Source of the DNA: JAIQET01 sp035542575 | GTDB lineage: Bacteria > Acidobacteriota > Terriglobia > Terriglobales > Acidobacteriaceae | Assembly (NCBI GenBank): GCA_035542575.1 | Contig: DATKLE010000155.1 | Coordinates: 23,583-87,582 of the forward strand | Length of the DNA stretch: 64,000 nt | Direction of reading: 5' to 3' | Shown: positions 1-10,224 of the stretch, piece by piece | Layout: each line of letters starts with the position of its first letter | Numbering within the stretch: position 1 is the first letter of the stretch | Made by a program: the position numbers and the translations under genes | The notes under the pieces: model-generated | The model's input: the letters and a program-made list of their open reading frames with translations, nothing else | Told to the model about the DNA's origin: nothing | Databases searched by the model: none

Positions 1-1198
1 TGGCGAGTTCCTGCGGCCGCGAGTCGGGACCGTGGCACTCCAGGCAAAGAGCGTTGCCTTGCGCCCGCAACAGCTTGGGACGCTCGCCGCCGTGGGGCTC
101 GTGGCAGGTGGCGCATCCCTGGCCGAATGCAGGCTGGTGGTGGACGCTCTTCTTCGCCAACTCAGCAATGTCGCTGTGGCAGTCGAGGCAGATGCTCACT
201 CCGTCCGTCTTCGGCAGCCCCGGGCTCTTGCTGGCATGAGGGCTGTGACAATCGGTGCAGTCCCCGGCCGCGCCCGGATGCTGAACCTTCGCCGATTCAA
301 TCTGCTTTGCCTTGTCCTCATGGCAGGTCACACACAGCGACCTGGCGTCCGCCTGCGTCAGCACCACCTTGCCGTCCTTCGCCGGCTGATGGCAGGTGTC
401 GCACATCCTGTTTTCGAAGGGATTGTGCTGGAACGCCTGCATCAGCTTGGGGCTGCGCGACTGGTGAGGATCGTGGCAGGTCACGCAATCCGCAGTAGCG
501 AAGGGCTGATTGTCGTGGGCTTTCTGCAGGTTCGCGTCCTGGGCATCGTGGCAGTCTAGGCAGAGCGCGGGGGTGGCCTTCGTCAGGTGGAAGTCGAATT
601 CCCGCTTGCCGATCGCACCCGTTTTGTGGGTGGTGTGGCAAGTTTCGCAACCCATGTCCAGGGCGGCATGGCGGCTGCCCTTCTCCGGCACGTTCAGGCC
701 GGTCTGGTGGCAGCTCAAACATAGGTTCTCTTTCGCCCCGCCGGAGGTGGCCTTAAGCAGCTGGAACTTGTTCTCCGAGGTGTGGGGATCGTGGCAGGTC
801 AGGCAGTCCCGAACCGCCGGCGGATGAACTTGTCCTTTGATCTGGGTTGCGTCCTTGTCGCTGTGGCAGCTGAGGCAGAGCTTGTACGGAGTGGCAGTGA
901 TCAGCTTTACGTAGGTCGTATCCCGGTTCACCCGTACTTCATGGCAGCTCTCACACCCCATCGCGATTGCCGAGTGAACCGCTTTGCCTTTGGACTTGTC
1001 TTCGTGACACTGAATGCAGGTGGCGGAGTCTGTCTTGGGGTCCAACGGAACGGGGTGCTTGGCGGCGAAGGCCTGCGGGGCGCCGATTAACAAAACGGCT
1101 GCCAGCAGCTGGATAGCTCGGAAACTCAAACTCGGGTTGTCTCCTGCCACTCTCACCTCGGCCTCCGAGAGAGGTGTGTGCACGAAGGTCGCCGCCAT
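1..1198 (-). CDS. Multihaem c-type cytochrome, doubled CXXCH type (partial, C-terminus outside window)
   Basis: About 399 codons stay open on the minus strand to the window edge, so the C-terminus is missing. Fourteen CXXCH haem-binding motifs lie in one frame (for example CIQCH, CESCH, CLSCH, CLTCH, CVTCH, CATCH, CLECH), spaced as regular pairs in which the second motif is often followed by DPH, SPH or EPH, the pattern of doubled-CXXCH cytochromes. A hydrophobic signal segment (IQLLAAVLLIGAPQAFA) precedes the first haem, so export to the periplasm is expected. Start is uncertain: ATG at 1198 has a GAGGAG about 19 bases upstream, while an in-frame GTG at 1156 has GGAGG at good spacing. It diverges from resB-ccsA, which make the haem-attachment machinery such a protein needs. 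Role as an extracytoplasmic electron carrier or respiratory subunit is family knowledge; the partner reaction is not visible. Confidence 0.9.
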   Translation of the reverse strand, partial: MAATFVHTPLSEAEVRVAGDNPSLSFRAIQLLAAVLLIGAPQAFAAKHPVPLDPKTDSATCIQCHEDKSKGKAVHSAIAMGCESCHEVRVNRDTTYVKLITATPYKLCLSCHSDKDATQIKGQVHPPAVRDCLTCHDPHTSENKFQLLKATSGGAKENLCLSCHQTGLNVPEKGSRHAALDMGCETCHTTHKTGAIGKREFDFHLTKATPALCLDCHDAQDANLQKAHDNQPFATADCVTCHDPHQSRSPKLMQAFQHNPFENRMCDTCHQPAKDGKVVLTQADARSLCVTCHEDKAKQIESAKVQHPGAAGDCTDCHSPHASKSPGLPKTDGVSICLDCHSDIAELAKKSVHHQPAFGQGCATCHEPHGGERPKLLRAQGNALCLECHGPDSRPQELA

Positions 1199-1671
1199 TA
1201 CGCGGATTGCTGAATTTCTCCTCAGTATGCGCAAGTCATTGATGCTTAAAACTTTTGCTATTGTCGCAAGGGGTGTGGCATTTCTTAACAAGGGCGGCAC
1301 ATTACCCGAATGGGCCTTCTCCCTCAGTGGGATTGGTGAAATGACCCAAGGTGGCGGGCTGGGTGCGTCCGCTCTTCGGGGCAGTCCCAAAACGGAAAAT
1401 TGGCCTCCCATTCCCATTAAGGAACATTTGATCGCCTAGCCCGCCTTCCACCCTAGGACCGTTGTCACTTTGCCCTGTGACCGATAACCACGGCCGCATG
1501 CGCCAAATTCCCGCTTACCTCTTGTCTGGCTGTGTGATATGGCCCAAAAACCGACGCCGCCGGTTCCTCCCCCCACAACCCTCAAGCCTATGACGCGGAA
1601 CCACTTGGGGATCATTTCCCGGATGTGGCGGAGAACGTGCACCCCTCTCGTACGGAGGGGAGGCGAGAAAC
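1199..1671. other. Divergent intergenic region between cytochrome and resB
   Basis: This 473-base spacer must hold the promoters for the divergent cytochrome (minus) and resB (plus). I see no convincing gene. A small inverted pair GTCAC (1464-1468) and GTGAC (1477-1481) is present but too weak to name as an operator. A strong purine-rich ribosome binding site (around 1655-1668) ends the spacer in front of resB. Confidence 0.5.
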
Positions 1672-3129
1672 ATGGCTGCAACGCTGCGCACGGCGGTCCG
1701 CACCATCTGGCGGACGCTGAGTTCGATCAAGACCGGGGTGATCCTGCTGATCATTGTGGTGATCGTCTCGGCCGCAGGAACCGTGATTCTGCAGCGGCCG
1801 GTGACCGACCCCGACGAGATGCAGCGTGCCTACTCGCCGCAGATGCTCCGCCTCCTCGACGCCATCGGGCTTACAGACACCTTCCATGCCTGGTGGTTCG
1901 TGCTATTGCTGGCCCTTGTCAGCCTGAGCATCGTGGCGGCATCCATCCAGCGATTTCCCAATGCCTGGCGTTTCTACGCCCGGCCCTACAAGAGCCCGGA
2001 TGAAACCTTCCGCAAAGCTCTGGCCACGCAGAAGCAGATTCCGATTGCGGACGAGAAATATGGTTTGGCCGCGGCCGAGCGCGCCTTCCGGCGTCTACAC
2101 ATCAATCCTGAGCGGGTAGTAAAGAACGATCGTGTCTCCCTGTTCGCCGAACGCAACCGCATCTCCGTGATGGCGGTGTACATCGTGCACGCCAGCCTGC
2201 TGCTCATCTTCCTCGGCGGCATCGTGGACGCGCTCTATGGCTGGCGCGGTTTCGTGGCCCTGACCCGCGGCCAGCAGTCCAACCAGGTGGTGATGCACGA
2301 TGGCAGCGCGCGCATGCTTCCCTTCGCCATCCGTTGCGACGGAGCCGGTCAGCAGAACTACGCCGATGGCTCGCCCAAGCAGTGGTGGTCGAAACTGGCG
2401 GTGCTGGACGGCGGCCGTGAAGTTCTGGACAAACAAATCGTGGTGAACGATCCCCTGGTCTATCGCGGGGTGCGTTTCTATCAGGCCAGCTACGGCAGCA
2501 CGGGCAAGGTGGACAAGCTGATCCTTACCGCCAGCCCCGTGAATGGGAAGAGCGAGCCGAGAGAGATGGCTTTAGGAGAGAACCAGCCGGTTCAACTCGA
2601 TAGCGATACCTCCGTCCGCCTGGCGGAGTTTATCCCCGATTACGTGGTAGGCGATGGCCGGGTCTATTCCCGCTCCACTGATGTTGATAACCCGGCCGCC
2701 CACCTGATCGTCGAGTCGAAAACCACGGGCAAGGCCATCAACGTTTGGCTGCCGCCAATCCCCGGGTTTGAGCAGAACGCTGCTTCCCCGTACATCTTCG
2801 AAGCCAAGGACCTGCAGATGGCTTACTTCACCGGCCTGGAGGTTTCGCATGAGCCCGGACAGTGGGCCGTCTGGGCGGGAGTCATCGTGATGGGATTGGG
2901 ACTGGCGGTCGTGTTCTACCTGGTGCACATCCGCTTCTGGGCAGTGCCTGTAACGGATGCGCGCGGACGGTTGTCGCTGTGGGTGGGCGGCGCAGCGAAT
3001 AAGAATAAGGACGTCTTCGAACAGCGCTTTCAGAAACTGGTGGAGGCGGTTCAGTCCGAGCTGAAGGCGCGTTCCGAAGATGCCGCTTTGGCCGCGAAAG
3101 AAGAAGAGATTGAACTGGCCGGAGTGTAG
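1672..3129 (+). CDS. resB: Cytochrome c biogenesis protein ResB (CcsB/Ccs1 family)
   Basis: ResB is one half of the System II haem-delivery and attachment complex at the cytoplasmic membrane, working with CcsA. The 485-residue product has hydrophobic segments near residues 21-40, 72-91 and 164-182, a large extracytoplasmic domain (about 190-395) and a last segment near 399-420. Conserved family features are visible: a His in the third membrane segment (YIVHASLLL), the NDPLVYRGVRFYQASYG block near 259-275 and a His at the end of the fourth segment (YLVHIRFW). A strong GGAGGGGAGGCGAGA site sits just before the ATG. ccsA follows after 22 bases, so the pair is an operon, and the divergent gene is a multihaem cytochrome, its obvious client. 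Confidence 0.93.
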   Translation: MAATLRTAVRTIWRTLSSIKTGVILLIIVVIVSAAGTVILQRPVTDPDEMQRAYSPQMLRLLDAIGLTDTFHAWWFVLLLALVSLSIVAASIQRFPNAWRFYARPYKSPDETFRKALATQKQIPIADEKYGLAAAERAFRRLHINPERVVKNDRVSLFAERNRISVMAVYIVHASLLLIFLGGIVDALYGWRGFVALTRGQQSNQVVMHDGSARMLPFAIRCDGAGQQNYADGSPKQWWSKLAVLDGGREVLDKQIVVNDPLVYRGVRFYQASYGSTGKVDKLILTASPVNGKSEPREMALGENQPVQLDSDTSVRLAEFIPDYVVGDGRVYSRSTDVDNPAAHLIVESKTTGKAINVWLPPIPGFEQNAASPYIFEAKDLQMAYFTGLEVSHEPGQWAVWAGVIVMGLGLAVVFYLVHIRFWAVPVTDARGRLSLWVGGAANKNKDVFEQRFQKLVEAVQSELKARSEDAALAAKEEEIELAGV

Positions 3130-3151
3130 TTCCGGCAACGGAGGATGGGTT

Positions 3152-4552
3152 ATGGCACGTGCAAGAGTGGAGCAGCAGCCGGCGGCAACCGGAACCATGC
3201 TGGTGGTGCTGGTGGGACTGAGCGTGGCGTTCCTGCTGTTCATGGCGTTTTTGAACGTGGTCAAGTCCGGCGACGTGCTCAATGAATCGAACCTGCTCTA
3301 CGCAGCTCTCATCTTTTATGCCGGCGCCGGCGCGCTTTACCTGGGGTTTGGCGTCACCGGCACCGCATCCTACGTGCGCTTCGCTTCGTTGGCAACCTGG
3401 GCGGGCCTGGTGGCCAACACCGGGGCCGTAGCCCATCGCTGGTACGAAGCCGGACATCCGCCCTTCGCCAGCATCTACGAGATGCTACTCAGCTTCGTCT
3501 GGACGCTCGCCGTTCTGACCCTGATCGCGGAGAAAAAATACGGCGTGAAGGTCATCGGCACGGTCACCATGCCGGTGGCGATTGTCGGCGTGGTGCTGAT
3601 GCAGTTGCTGCGCACCGACGTTCATCCGCTCGTGCCGGCGTTGCAATCCACCTGGCTACACGTCCATGTAACCCTGGCCATGTTGGCCTACGCTGCCTGT
3701 GCCTTGAGTTTTGCCCTGGCCATGATGTTCCTGATTCAGGACAAGATGAAGACCGAAACCTTCCTGGCCGCGACCAGCGCCTTCGGCATCGCCACCTACC
3801 TGGGAATCCTGACACGCTTTGAAAAGTGGGGTGGGCTAAGCGTCGTCGCGTGGGACCCGGAAAGAAAGTCAGAGATGTTTGTGGCCAAGGGCGCGCGACT
3901 CTTCGTGGTGATTCCGGACTTGGGCTGGCTCATGCTGCTGGTGCTGGCGGCAGTGGCGGCGCCGCTGGTCCTGTACCTGCTCTCCCACTGGAAGCAAGAC
4001 GAAGGACTGATCGATCTTGCCAATCGCGTGGTCTTCGTCAGCATCCTGATGCAGATTCTGGCGCTGGTGTTCTTCCTCCTCCGCGCCCGCGACGGCCAAT
4101 ACGGCTCGCTCGACGCCGACGGACTGTTCCCCACCAGCCTGGCCGCAAGCCCGTTCATCCTTTCCGGCCTGGTCGGAGGAATTTTCGTGTCGTTGCTGTA
4201 TCTGCTGTTGCTGTGGCGGCGTCAGGACCTGGAGCGCATGCTGCCCAGCGCCGAGGACCTGGACCGCATCACCTACAAGACCATTGCCATCGCATTCCCC
4301 TTACTCACCCTGATGATTGCCGCCGGCGCCTACTGGGCCAACCGCACCTGGGGCGCGTATTGGAGCTGGGACCCGAAAGAAACCTGGGCGGCGATCACCT
4401 GGCTGGTCTACGCCGGGTATCTGCACATGCGTATCACCCGAGGATGGCGCGGACGCCGTGCCGCTTACTTCGCCATTCTCGGCTTTGCCGTGGTCATGTT
4501 CACTTTCTTCGGAGTCACATACTTGCTCCCCGGATTGCACGCTTATGCTTGA
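3152..4552 (+). CDS. ccsA: Cytochrome c biogenesis protein CcsA (ResC), haem handling
   Basis: CcsA carries haem across the membrane and, with ResB, joins it to CXXCH cysteines of apocytochromes. The 466-residue protein is mostly membrane helices and carries the tryptophan-rich WWD-type haem motif (WGAYWSWDPKETWAAITW, about 400-417). Conserved histidines that ligate haem in this family are seen in VAHRWYEAGHPPF and in LHVHVTLAMLAYA. I chose ATG 3152 because GGAGG lies 7 bases upstream; the open frame extends further upstream into resB without a better start. The stop codon overlaps an ATG at 4545 that opens the frame of the downstream sensor kinase, so translation of the three genes may be coupled. 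Confidence 0.95.
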   Translation: MARARVEQQPAATGTMLVVLVGLSVAFLLFMAFLNVVKSGDVLNESNLLYAALIFYAGAGALYLGFGVTGTASYVRFASLATWAGLVANTGAVAHRWYEAGHPPFASIYEMLLSFVWTLAVLTLIAEKKYGVKVIGTVTMPVAIVGVVLMQLLRTDVHPLVPALQSTWLHVHVTLAMLAYAACALSFALAMMFLIQDKMKTETFLAATSAFGIATYLGILTRFEKWGGLSVVAWDPERKSEMFVAKGARLFVVIPDLGWLMLLVLAAVAAPLVLYLLSHWKQDEGLIDLANRVVFVSILMQILALVFFLLRARDGQYGSLDADGLFPTSLAASPFILSGLVGGIFVSLLYLLLLWRRQDLERMLPSAEDLDRITYKTIAIAFPLLTLMIAAGAYWANRTWGAYWSWDPKETWAAITWLVYAGYLHMRITRGWRGRRAAYFAILGFAVVMFTFFGVTYLLPGLHAYA

Positions 4553-4754
4553 TACCAAACGTGAAGAACGCTCGGTCGCGCAACCAGCAGAAGAGGCGGC
4601 TCACGAGGCCGCTTCCCTGCGGCCTCCCGAGTGCCATCTCTACCACATCAGCACGGACGATCCCACCGACCCCGCGGGCCTGCCGCCTTGTTGTCCCGCG
4701 AGCCAAAAGCACATAATGCCGACAAGGGTTCGGGGCAAGAAGGAGGATTCCGCT

Positions 4755-5822
4755 GTGAGTTCCGTGCGCATTCATTGGCAGATCAAGGCGGTGCTGCCGA
4801 TCGCGTTCGTGCTGCTGAATGGGTTGCTGCTCTTCATGCTGGCAACCGTGTCCTGGCGTGATCCTGAACGGCACATGGTGATGCTGGTGGCCGGCGGGGG
4901 CGCTGTGGTCATCTGCGCCGCCCTGCTGGTCGTGCTCGCGTTTCTGATCCAGCGGCCGATGGTGGAGTTACAGGAAAAGATCGCTCAAGTCGGCGAAGGA
5001 GACTTGAACGTATCCGTGCGCTTTGCCCGGCGCAACGACGAGATCGGGGACCTGGGACGCAACTTTAACCGTATGGTGGCGCAGCTGCGCGAGAGCCGGG
5101 AAGAGATCCAGCGGCTGCATCGCACGCAGATGTCGCGCGCCGAACACCTGGCCACCTTGGGCGAGCTGGCTACCGGGCTGGCCCACGAGATTCGCAATCC
5201 CCTGGCTGGGATCGCCGGAGTCATCGAGATCATCGGGCGGGACTTGCCGGCGACGAGCCCGGCCCGCGCCGTGGTCAAGGAGGTGCGTCACGAAATTGCA
5301 CAGATCAACCACATTCTCACCGACCTGCTGCAAACCGCGCGGCCGCATCCCCCTGAGATTCGCCGCAGCGACCTGAACACCACGGTGGAGCACGCCGTGA
5401 TGCTGGCGCGCCAGCAGGCGCTGTCAAAACCGATCCAGATCGATTTCAACAGGGCTGAGACGCTGCCGGAGGTGGAGCACGACAGCGGGCAGGTCCACCA
5501 GGTCCTGCTCAACCTGCTGCTCAACGCCATTCAGGCGATCGAGGGGCCGGGCAAGATCACCGTCGAGGTCGAACCGCACGGCGACTCCGCCGCCATCATC
5601 GTCACCGACACCGGACGTGGGATCCCACCTGAGCATCTGCCCAACATCTTTCGCCCCTTCTACACCACCAAGGGCAACGGCACAGGACTGGGCTTGTCGC
5701 TGGCCCGCCGCATCGTGGAAGAACACCACGGGCGGATTGAAGTAACCAGCTCGGTGGGCCAAGGCAGCAAGTTCGTGGTGCTGCTGCCGCTGCAACGGCC
5801 AGACGTGGAAACCGTCGCCTAG
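4755..5822 (+). CDS. Membrane sensor histidine kinase (HAMP, NtrB-like)
   Basis: The 355-residue product has two membrane helices (about 11-32 and 41-64), a HAMP linker, a HisKA domain with the phosphorylated His near 144 (GLAHEIRNPLAG) and an HATPase domain with N box (LLNAIQAI), G1 (DTGRGIPP) and G2 (GNGTGLGLSLA). The loop between the helices is short, so it probably senses membrane or cytoplasmic signals. GTG 4755 is chosen because AGGAGG stands 8 bases upstream; the same frame is open from ATG 4545, which overlaps the ccsA stop, giving a possible 70-residue N-terminal extension. The HEIRNPL motif is typical of kinases paired with NtrC-type regulators, and one is encoded at 8758, beyond two unrelated secreted-protein genes. 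Confidence 0.9.
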   Translation: MSSVRIHWQIKAVLPIAFVLLNGLLLFMLATVSWRDPERHMVMLVAGGGAVVICAALLVVLAFLIQRPMVELQEKIAQVGEGDLNVSVRFARRNDEIGDLGRNFNRMVAQLRESREEIQRLHRTQMSRAEHLATLGELATGLAHEIRNPLAGIAGVIEIIGRDLPATSPARAVVKEVRHEIAQINHILTDLLQTARPHPPEIRRSDLNTTVEHAVMLARQQALSKPIQIDFNRAETLPEVEHDSGQVHQVLLNLLLNAIQAIEGPGKITVEVEPHGDSAAIIVTDTGRGIPPEHLPNIFRPFYTTKGNGTGLGLSLARRIVEEHHGRIEVTSSVGQGSKFVVLLPLQRPDVETVA

Positions 5823-5870
5823 CCTGCACCTGGGCTTCGCTGTAGCCGTTACACTGCAGATTATGTTGGA
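5822..5870. repeat. Partial copy of a segment of the downstream SGNH-like gene
   Basis: Bases 5822-5850 are identical over 29 bases to 7620-7648, which encode residues 275-284 (NGYSEAQVQA) of the minus-strand secreted protein; similarity continues more weakly (about 14 of 21 bases) to 5871. The copy starts at the last base of the kinase stop codon and lies in the same orientation as the intact gene. It is probably the relic of a second gene copy or of a recombination event that brought the secreted-protein block between kinase and regulator. Confidence 0.75.
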
Positions 5871-5975
5871 CCAGGCATGCAACTTCTTGCAACTTGACCG
5901 CTGTCCGGACTGGGAACATAATGCCCCAAGCTTGGGTTCTGCTTCCCCTCCTAACCGCATCCGGAGGCGGCCTCT

Positions 5976-6905
5976 ATGAGTTTTCTGCGCAGCCTGGCGT
6001 TGTTCCCGATTCTGCTGCTCTGTGTCCCGGTAACTTACGATTCGCTGGTGCAGGCGCAGTCGACGTCGGTCCTCACCAATGCCAATGTGACGTTCACTAC
6101 CGTTGACGTGCCGGGAGCCGATTTTACCGGCGTTGTCGGTATCAATACGGCGGGAGATATGGTGGGAGACTATGGTCAGAGCACGAACGGCGAAGCGCAT
6201 GGGTTCCTGTATACCAACGGGGTTTTCACATACTTTGACTACCCGGGACAAACCGTGACGGAGCCCAGTGGGATCAACGATGCCGGGCTGATTGTCGGTT
6301 CTGCCGGACAGAATCCAGTAGTCGGTTTTCTGTACGATGGAACGACTTTCACCCCTATCCAGCACGGCCACGATAACGCCACCATCGCCCTTGGAATTAA
6401 TAATGCCAGCGACGTGGTGGGTGGTACGGGAACGATTTACACCACCAAAGCATTTGAGCTGCGCAGCGGTCGCTTTAGGGACATCTCGCCTCCAGGAACC
6501 TACATCTACATTTACGCTACTGGCATCAACAACTTCGGCAAAATCGTGGGATGGACCGATGACGACGGGTTCGCATACGACGGCGGGAAGTTCAAGCGGA
6601 TCGCTTTCCCTGGAGCCAATCAAACCGAAGCTTGGGGCATTAACGACAAGGGCGTAATCGTCGGCTGGTACGCGTCGAGTGAGTGTATCTGCGCTTTTGC
6701 TCTGAGAACGGGCAGGTATCTTTCCTTCCGCTACCCCGGCGCAGCGGGTACTCTCGCTTACGGCATCAACAACCTAGGACAGGTTGTCGGCGGCTACACG
6801 TTCGATTACGAGACCTGGCACGGTTTCGTGACCAGCCCCATTACCGCAGGGGACTTCGCTTCGTCCGCCTGCTGCCAAGGGGCTGCCGCGAAACGGAACC
6901 AGTGA
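5976..6905 (+). CDS. Secreted HAF-repeat protein
   Basis: The 309-residue product begins with a signal peptide (hydrophobic core near 6-20, probable cleavage after VQAQS). The mature part consists of six copies of a GIN(N/D)xGxxVG motif (for example GINTAGDMVGDYG, GINDAGLIVG, GINNFGKIVGW, GINNLGQVVGGY) alternating with GFLY/FAYDGG-type strands, the signature of the HAF extracellular repeat family, thought to form a beta-propeller-like fold. No catalytic motif is visible and the function is unknown. GGAGG stands 8 bases before the ATG. It lies between the kinase and its likely regulator, convergent with the SGNH-like gene, so it is probably not part of the two-component operon. Confidence 0.85.
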   Translation: MSFLRSLALFPILLLCVPVTYDSLVQAQSTSVLTNANVTFTTVDVPGADFTGVVGINTAGDMVGDYGQSTNGEAHGFLYTNGVFTYFDYPGQTVTEPSGINDAGLIVGSAGQNPVVGFLYDGTTFTPIQHGHDNATIALGINNASDVVGGTGTIYTTKAFELRSGRFRDISPPGTYIYIYATGINNFGKIVGWTDDDGFAYDGGKFKRIAFPGANQTEAWGINDKGVIVGWYASSECICAFALRTGRYLSFRYPGAAGTLAYGINNLGQVVGGYTFDYETWHGFVTSPITAGDFASSACCQGAAAKRNQ

Positions 6906-6964
6906 TTCTTCATCATCGCGGCAGGCGGGCGTGTCCCAACCTGCCGCGAACATGCCAGACGTTT

Positions 6965-8470
6965 CTATTGTCCTATCCAGGGCATAACCCACGGTGAGCC
7001 CTGTTTGCCCTGGGTTCTTCCGATAAAGGTCACAAGCTGATCTGTCACCTTCTTAGCCGCGTTTGCGGTTGGGTGCGTAAAGTCGCCCCAGTAGGCTTCG
7101 TAGCCCGGGTCGAGGTCGCCGTAGCGGACGTCGTGCTTGCCCACGCACACGGAGGGAAACGGGTTATTGTTGCACCAGACCAACTGGTCGAAGTTTCGGG
7201 GATGGTGGCCACTGGCCCACAGATACGGCCCCCAGTCGACCCAGGGGGCCACGTCGTAGCTGAGGTCGCCGGCGTAATCGACCGGCGGCTCGCCTCCGCC
7301 CTGGTTGATCTGGGCCACGATCAGGCGCTGCACCGCGAATCCCTCCTCGTAGGCGAACGGTTCCGGCATCAGACAGCCGTGTTCGGTTCCGTTGGCGTAG
7401 CCGCCGTAGATGCGGCTGGTCACAAACACCTGCTTGAGGTTGGGGTAACGGGGCTGGCTGCTCGAGCTGCCGTCGGGGTTCAGCTTGCAGCACTTCAGGT
7501 AGCGCACGATGTTGCCCAGGTATTTCTCCGACACGTAGGCGTCGGGCAGCGCTCCCGGAGCACAGTACAAGCGCTTCAGGTCGCACTGCGGGAACGAGTC
7601 GGAGCTCTTCAGGAAGATGGCCTGCACCTGGGCTTCGCTGTAGCCGTTGCGGGTCAGGTCATGTTGGACGCGGGTGTAGTTGCATTCTGCGTTCATGGAC
7701 TCATCCCCCCACTGGCAATCGTTGCTGTGGGCGTAATATCCGTCCGCGGTCGGGTCCCATTTATCCAGGGTTTGCCCGCCGAAGGCACTGTTAAAGACCA
7801 CCACGTGGGGGCCTACCAGAATATTGTTGGGGTCGTGGTAAACCTGGTACAGAAACGACTGTTGGGTGACCCCGTCCGAACCGCCATGGGTCACCTGATT
7901 CCACGGGTCTCCCCCTCCGGGGTAGTTGAGGTTCCGGCACTGCGTGGAGCAAGGTTGTCCGGCGAGATGGCCGTTTGGGTTGTTGGGGTTGGGATCCTTG
8001 CCGTCCCAGGCGTCCGAGTTCCCTCCGCAGATTTCGATATCGCAATTGGAGAAACCGATAAACAGGAACACGATTGCGGGTGGCTTGGTCAAATCGCCGA
8101 CCTGGCACCCGGAGTTGGGCGGCGGTACGCTGCCGTCGGGGCAACGTGGGGTGATGCTACCGGCCAGCGTGACACCCTGGTTGTAGTGGGCCTGCGCGGC
8201 CTGGCTGGAAGACGTGTGCTCGTCGTTCCCGTAGGCACCGTACAGGCTAATGAGATTGCCGTCCGGATCTCCGTAGGACTGCCCGCTTCCATCGATCAGA
8301 GGCGTCGCGCTGAAGGTGCCGGGAGCGAGGTTCAATCCTGGCGCACATGCATTCTGGTCAACCGGATCGGAGCAGGGCTGCAGTTGCGCCGGTCCCTGAG
8401 CCGCGGCATAGCAAGTAGCGAAAACCGTGATGAACAACAAAGGGGTGAGTAACAACAACAGGGGTTTCAT
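6965..8470 (-). CDS. Secreted SGNH-like hydrolase/esterase homologue
   Basis: This 501-residue protein has a signal peptide (LLLLLTPLLFITVFATCYAAAQ) and many cysteines, suiting an extracytoplasmic location. I read an SGNH-type arrangement: candidate nucleophile Ser141 in FIGFSNCD, a block II-like FNSAFGGQTLDKW (Asn227, Gly231) and a block V-like GDFTHP with Asp463 and His466. Carbohydrate esterases of this fold remove acyl groups from polysaccharides, but the substrate here cannot be told. GGAG lies 6 bases before the ATG. A 29-bp piece of this gene is duplicated at 5822-5850. If the SGNH reading is wrong, it remains a conserved secreted protein of unknown role. Confidence 0.6.
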   Translation of the reverse strand: MKPLLLLLTPLLFITVFATCYAAAQGPAQLQPCSDPVDQNACAPGLNLAPGTFSATPLIDGSGQSYGDPDGNLISLYGAYGNDEHTSSSQAAQAHYNQGVTLAGSITPRCPDGSVPPPNSGCQVGDLTKPPAIVFLFIGFSNCDIEICGGNSDAWDGKDPNPNNPNGHLAGQPCSTQCRNLNYPGGGDPWNQVTHGGSDGVTQQSFLYQVYHDPNNILVGPHVVVFNSAFGGQTLDKWDPTADGYYAHSNDCQWGDESMNAECNYTRVQHDLTRNGYSEAQVQAIFLKSSDSFPQCDLKRLYCAPGALPDAYVSEKYLGNIVRYLKCCKLNPDGSSSSQPRYPNLKQVFVTSRIYGGYANGTEHGCLMPEPFAYEEGFAVQRLIVAQINQGGGEPPVDYAGDLSYDVAPWVDWGPYLWASGHHPRNFDQLVWCNNNPFPSVCVGKHDVRYGDLDPGYEAYWGDFTHPTANAAKKVTDQLVTFIGRTQGKQGSPWVMPWIGQ

Positions 8471-8757
8471 ACGTTCTCCTTTTGGGTTGGAGGAACTGTA
8501 AGGTAGGGCCGCGGCGAACCGCAGTTCCGTTGGCCGAACTCGCCACAGCCGGGGGGGAAGCCGACGTTGGAAAGGAGCCCGGAGCCGACTTGCGATTGGC
8601 CGGGAAATTACACCTGCGGGAGCCGCTCGTCAAGGACAGAATTTGGCACATGAGAGGAAAGAGGTGAGACCAGGCACGAAGCGGCGGCAGTCGTCAGGCC
8701 AGCGCGGAAGCGCCGTTCTGCTCGCCCCCTGATCCGTAGTAAGCTAATCTCACAGCA

Positions 8758-10224
<1,467 letters not shown>

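Noticed and set aside
1464..1481. GTCAC-N8-GTGAC inverted pair in the cytochrome-resB spacer
   Set aside because: Half-sites are in the wrong orientation for a CRP/FNR site (TGTGA-N6-TCACA) and only 5 bases long.
5424..6623. 399-codon minus-strand open frame across the kinase end and HAF gene
   Set aside because: It is antisense to two well-supported genes, has no domain I recognise and no ribosome binding site; GC-rich DNA gives many such shadows.
7073..8452. 459-codon plus-strand open frame
   Set aside because: It lies opposite the secreted SGNH-like gene, whose signal peptide, ribosome binding site and motifs are convincing; the plus-strand product has no family features.
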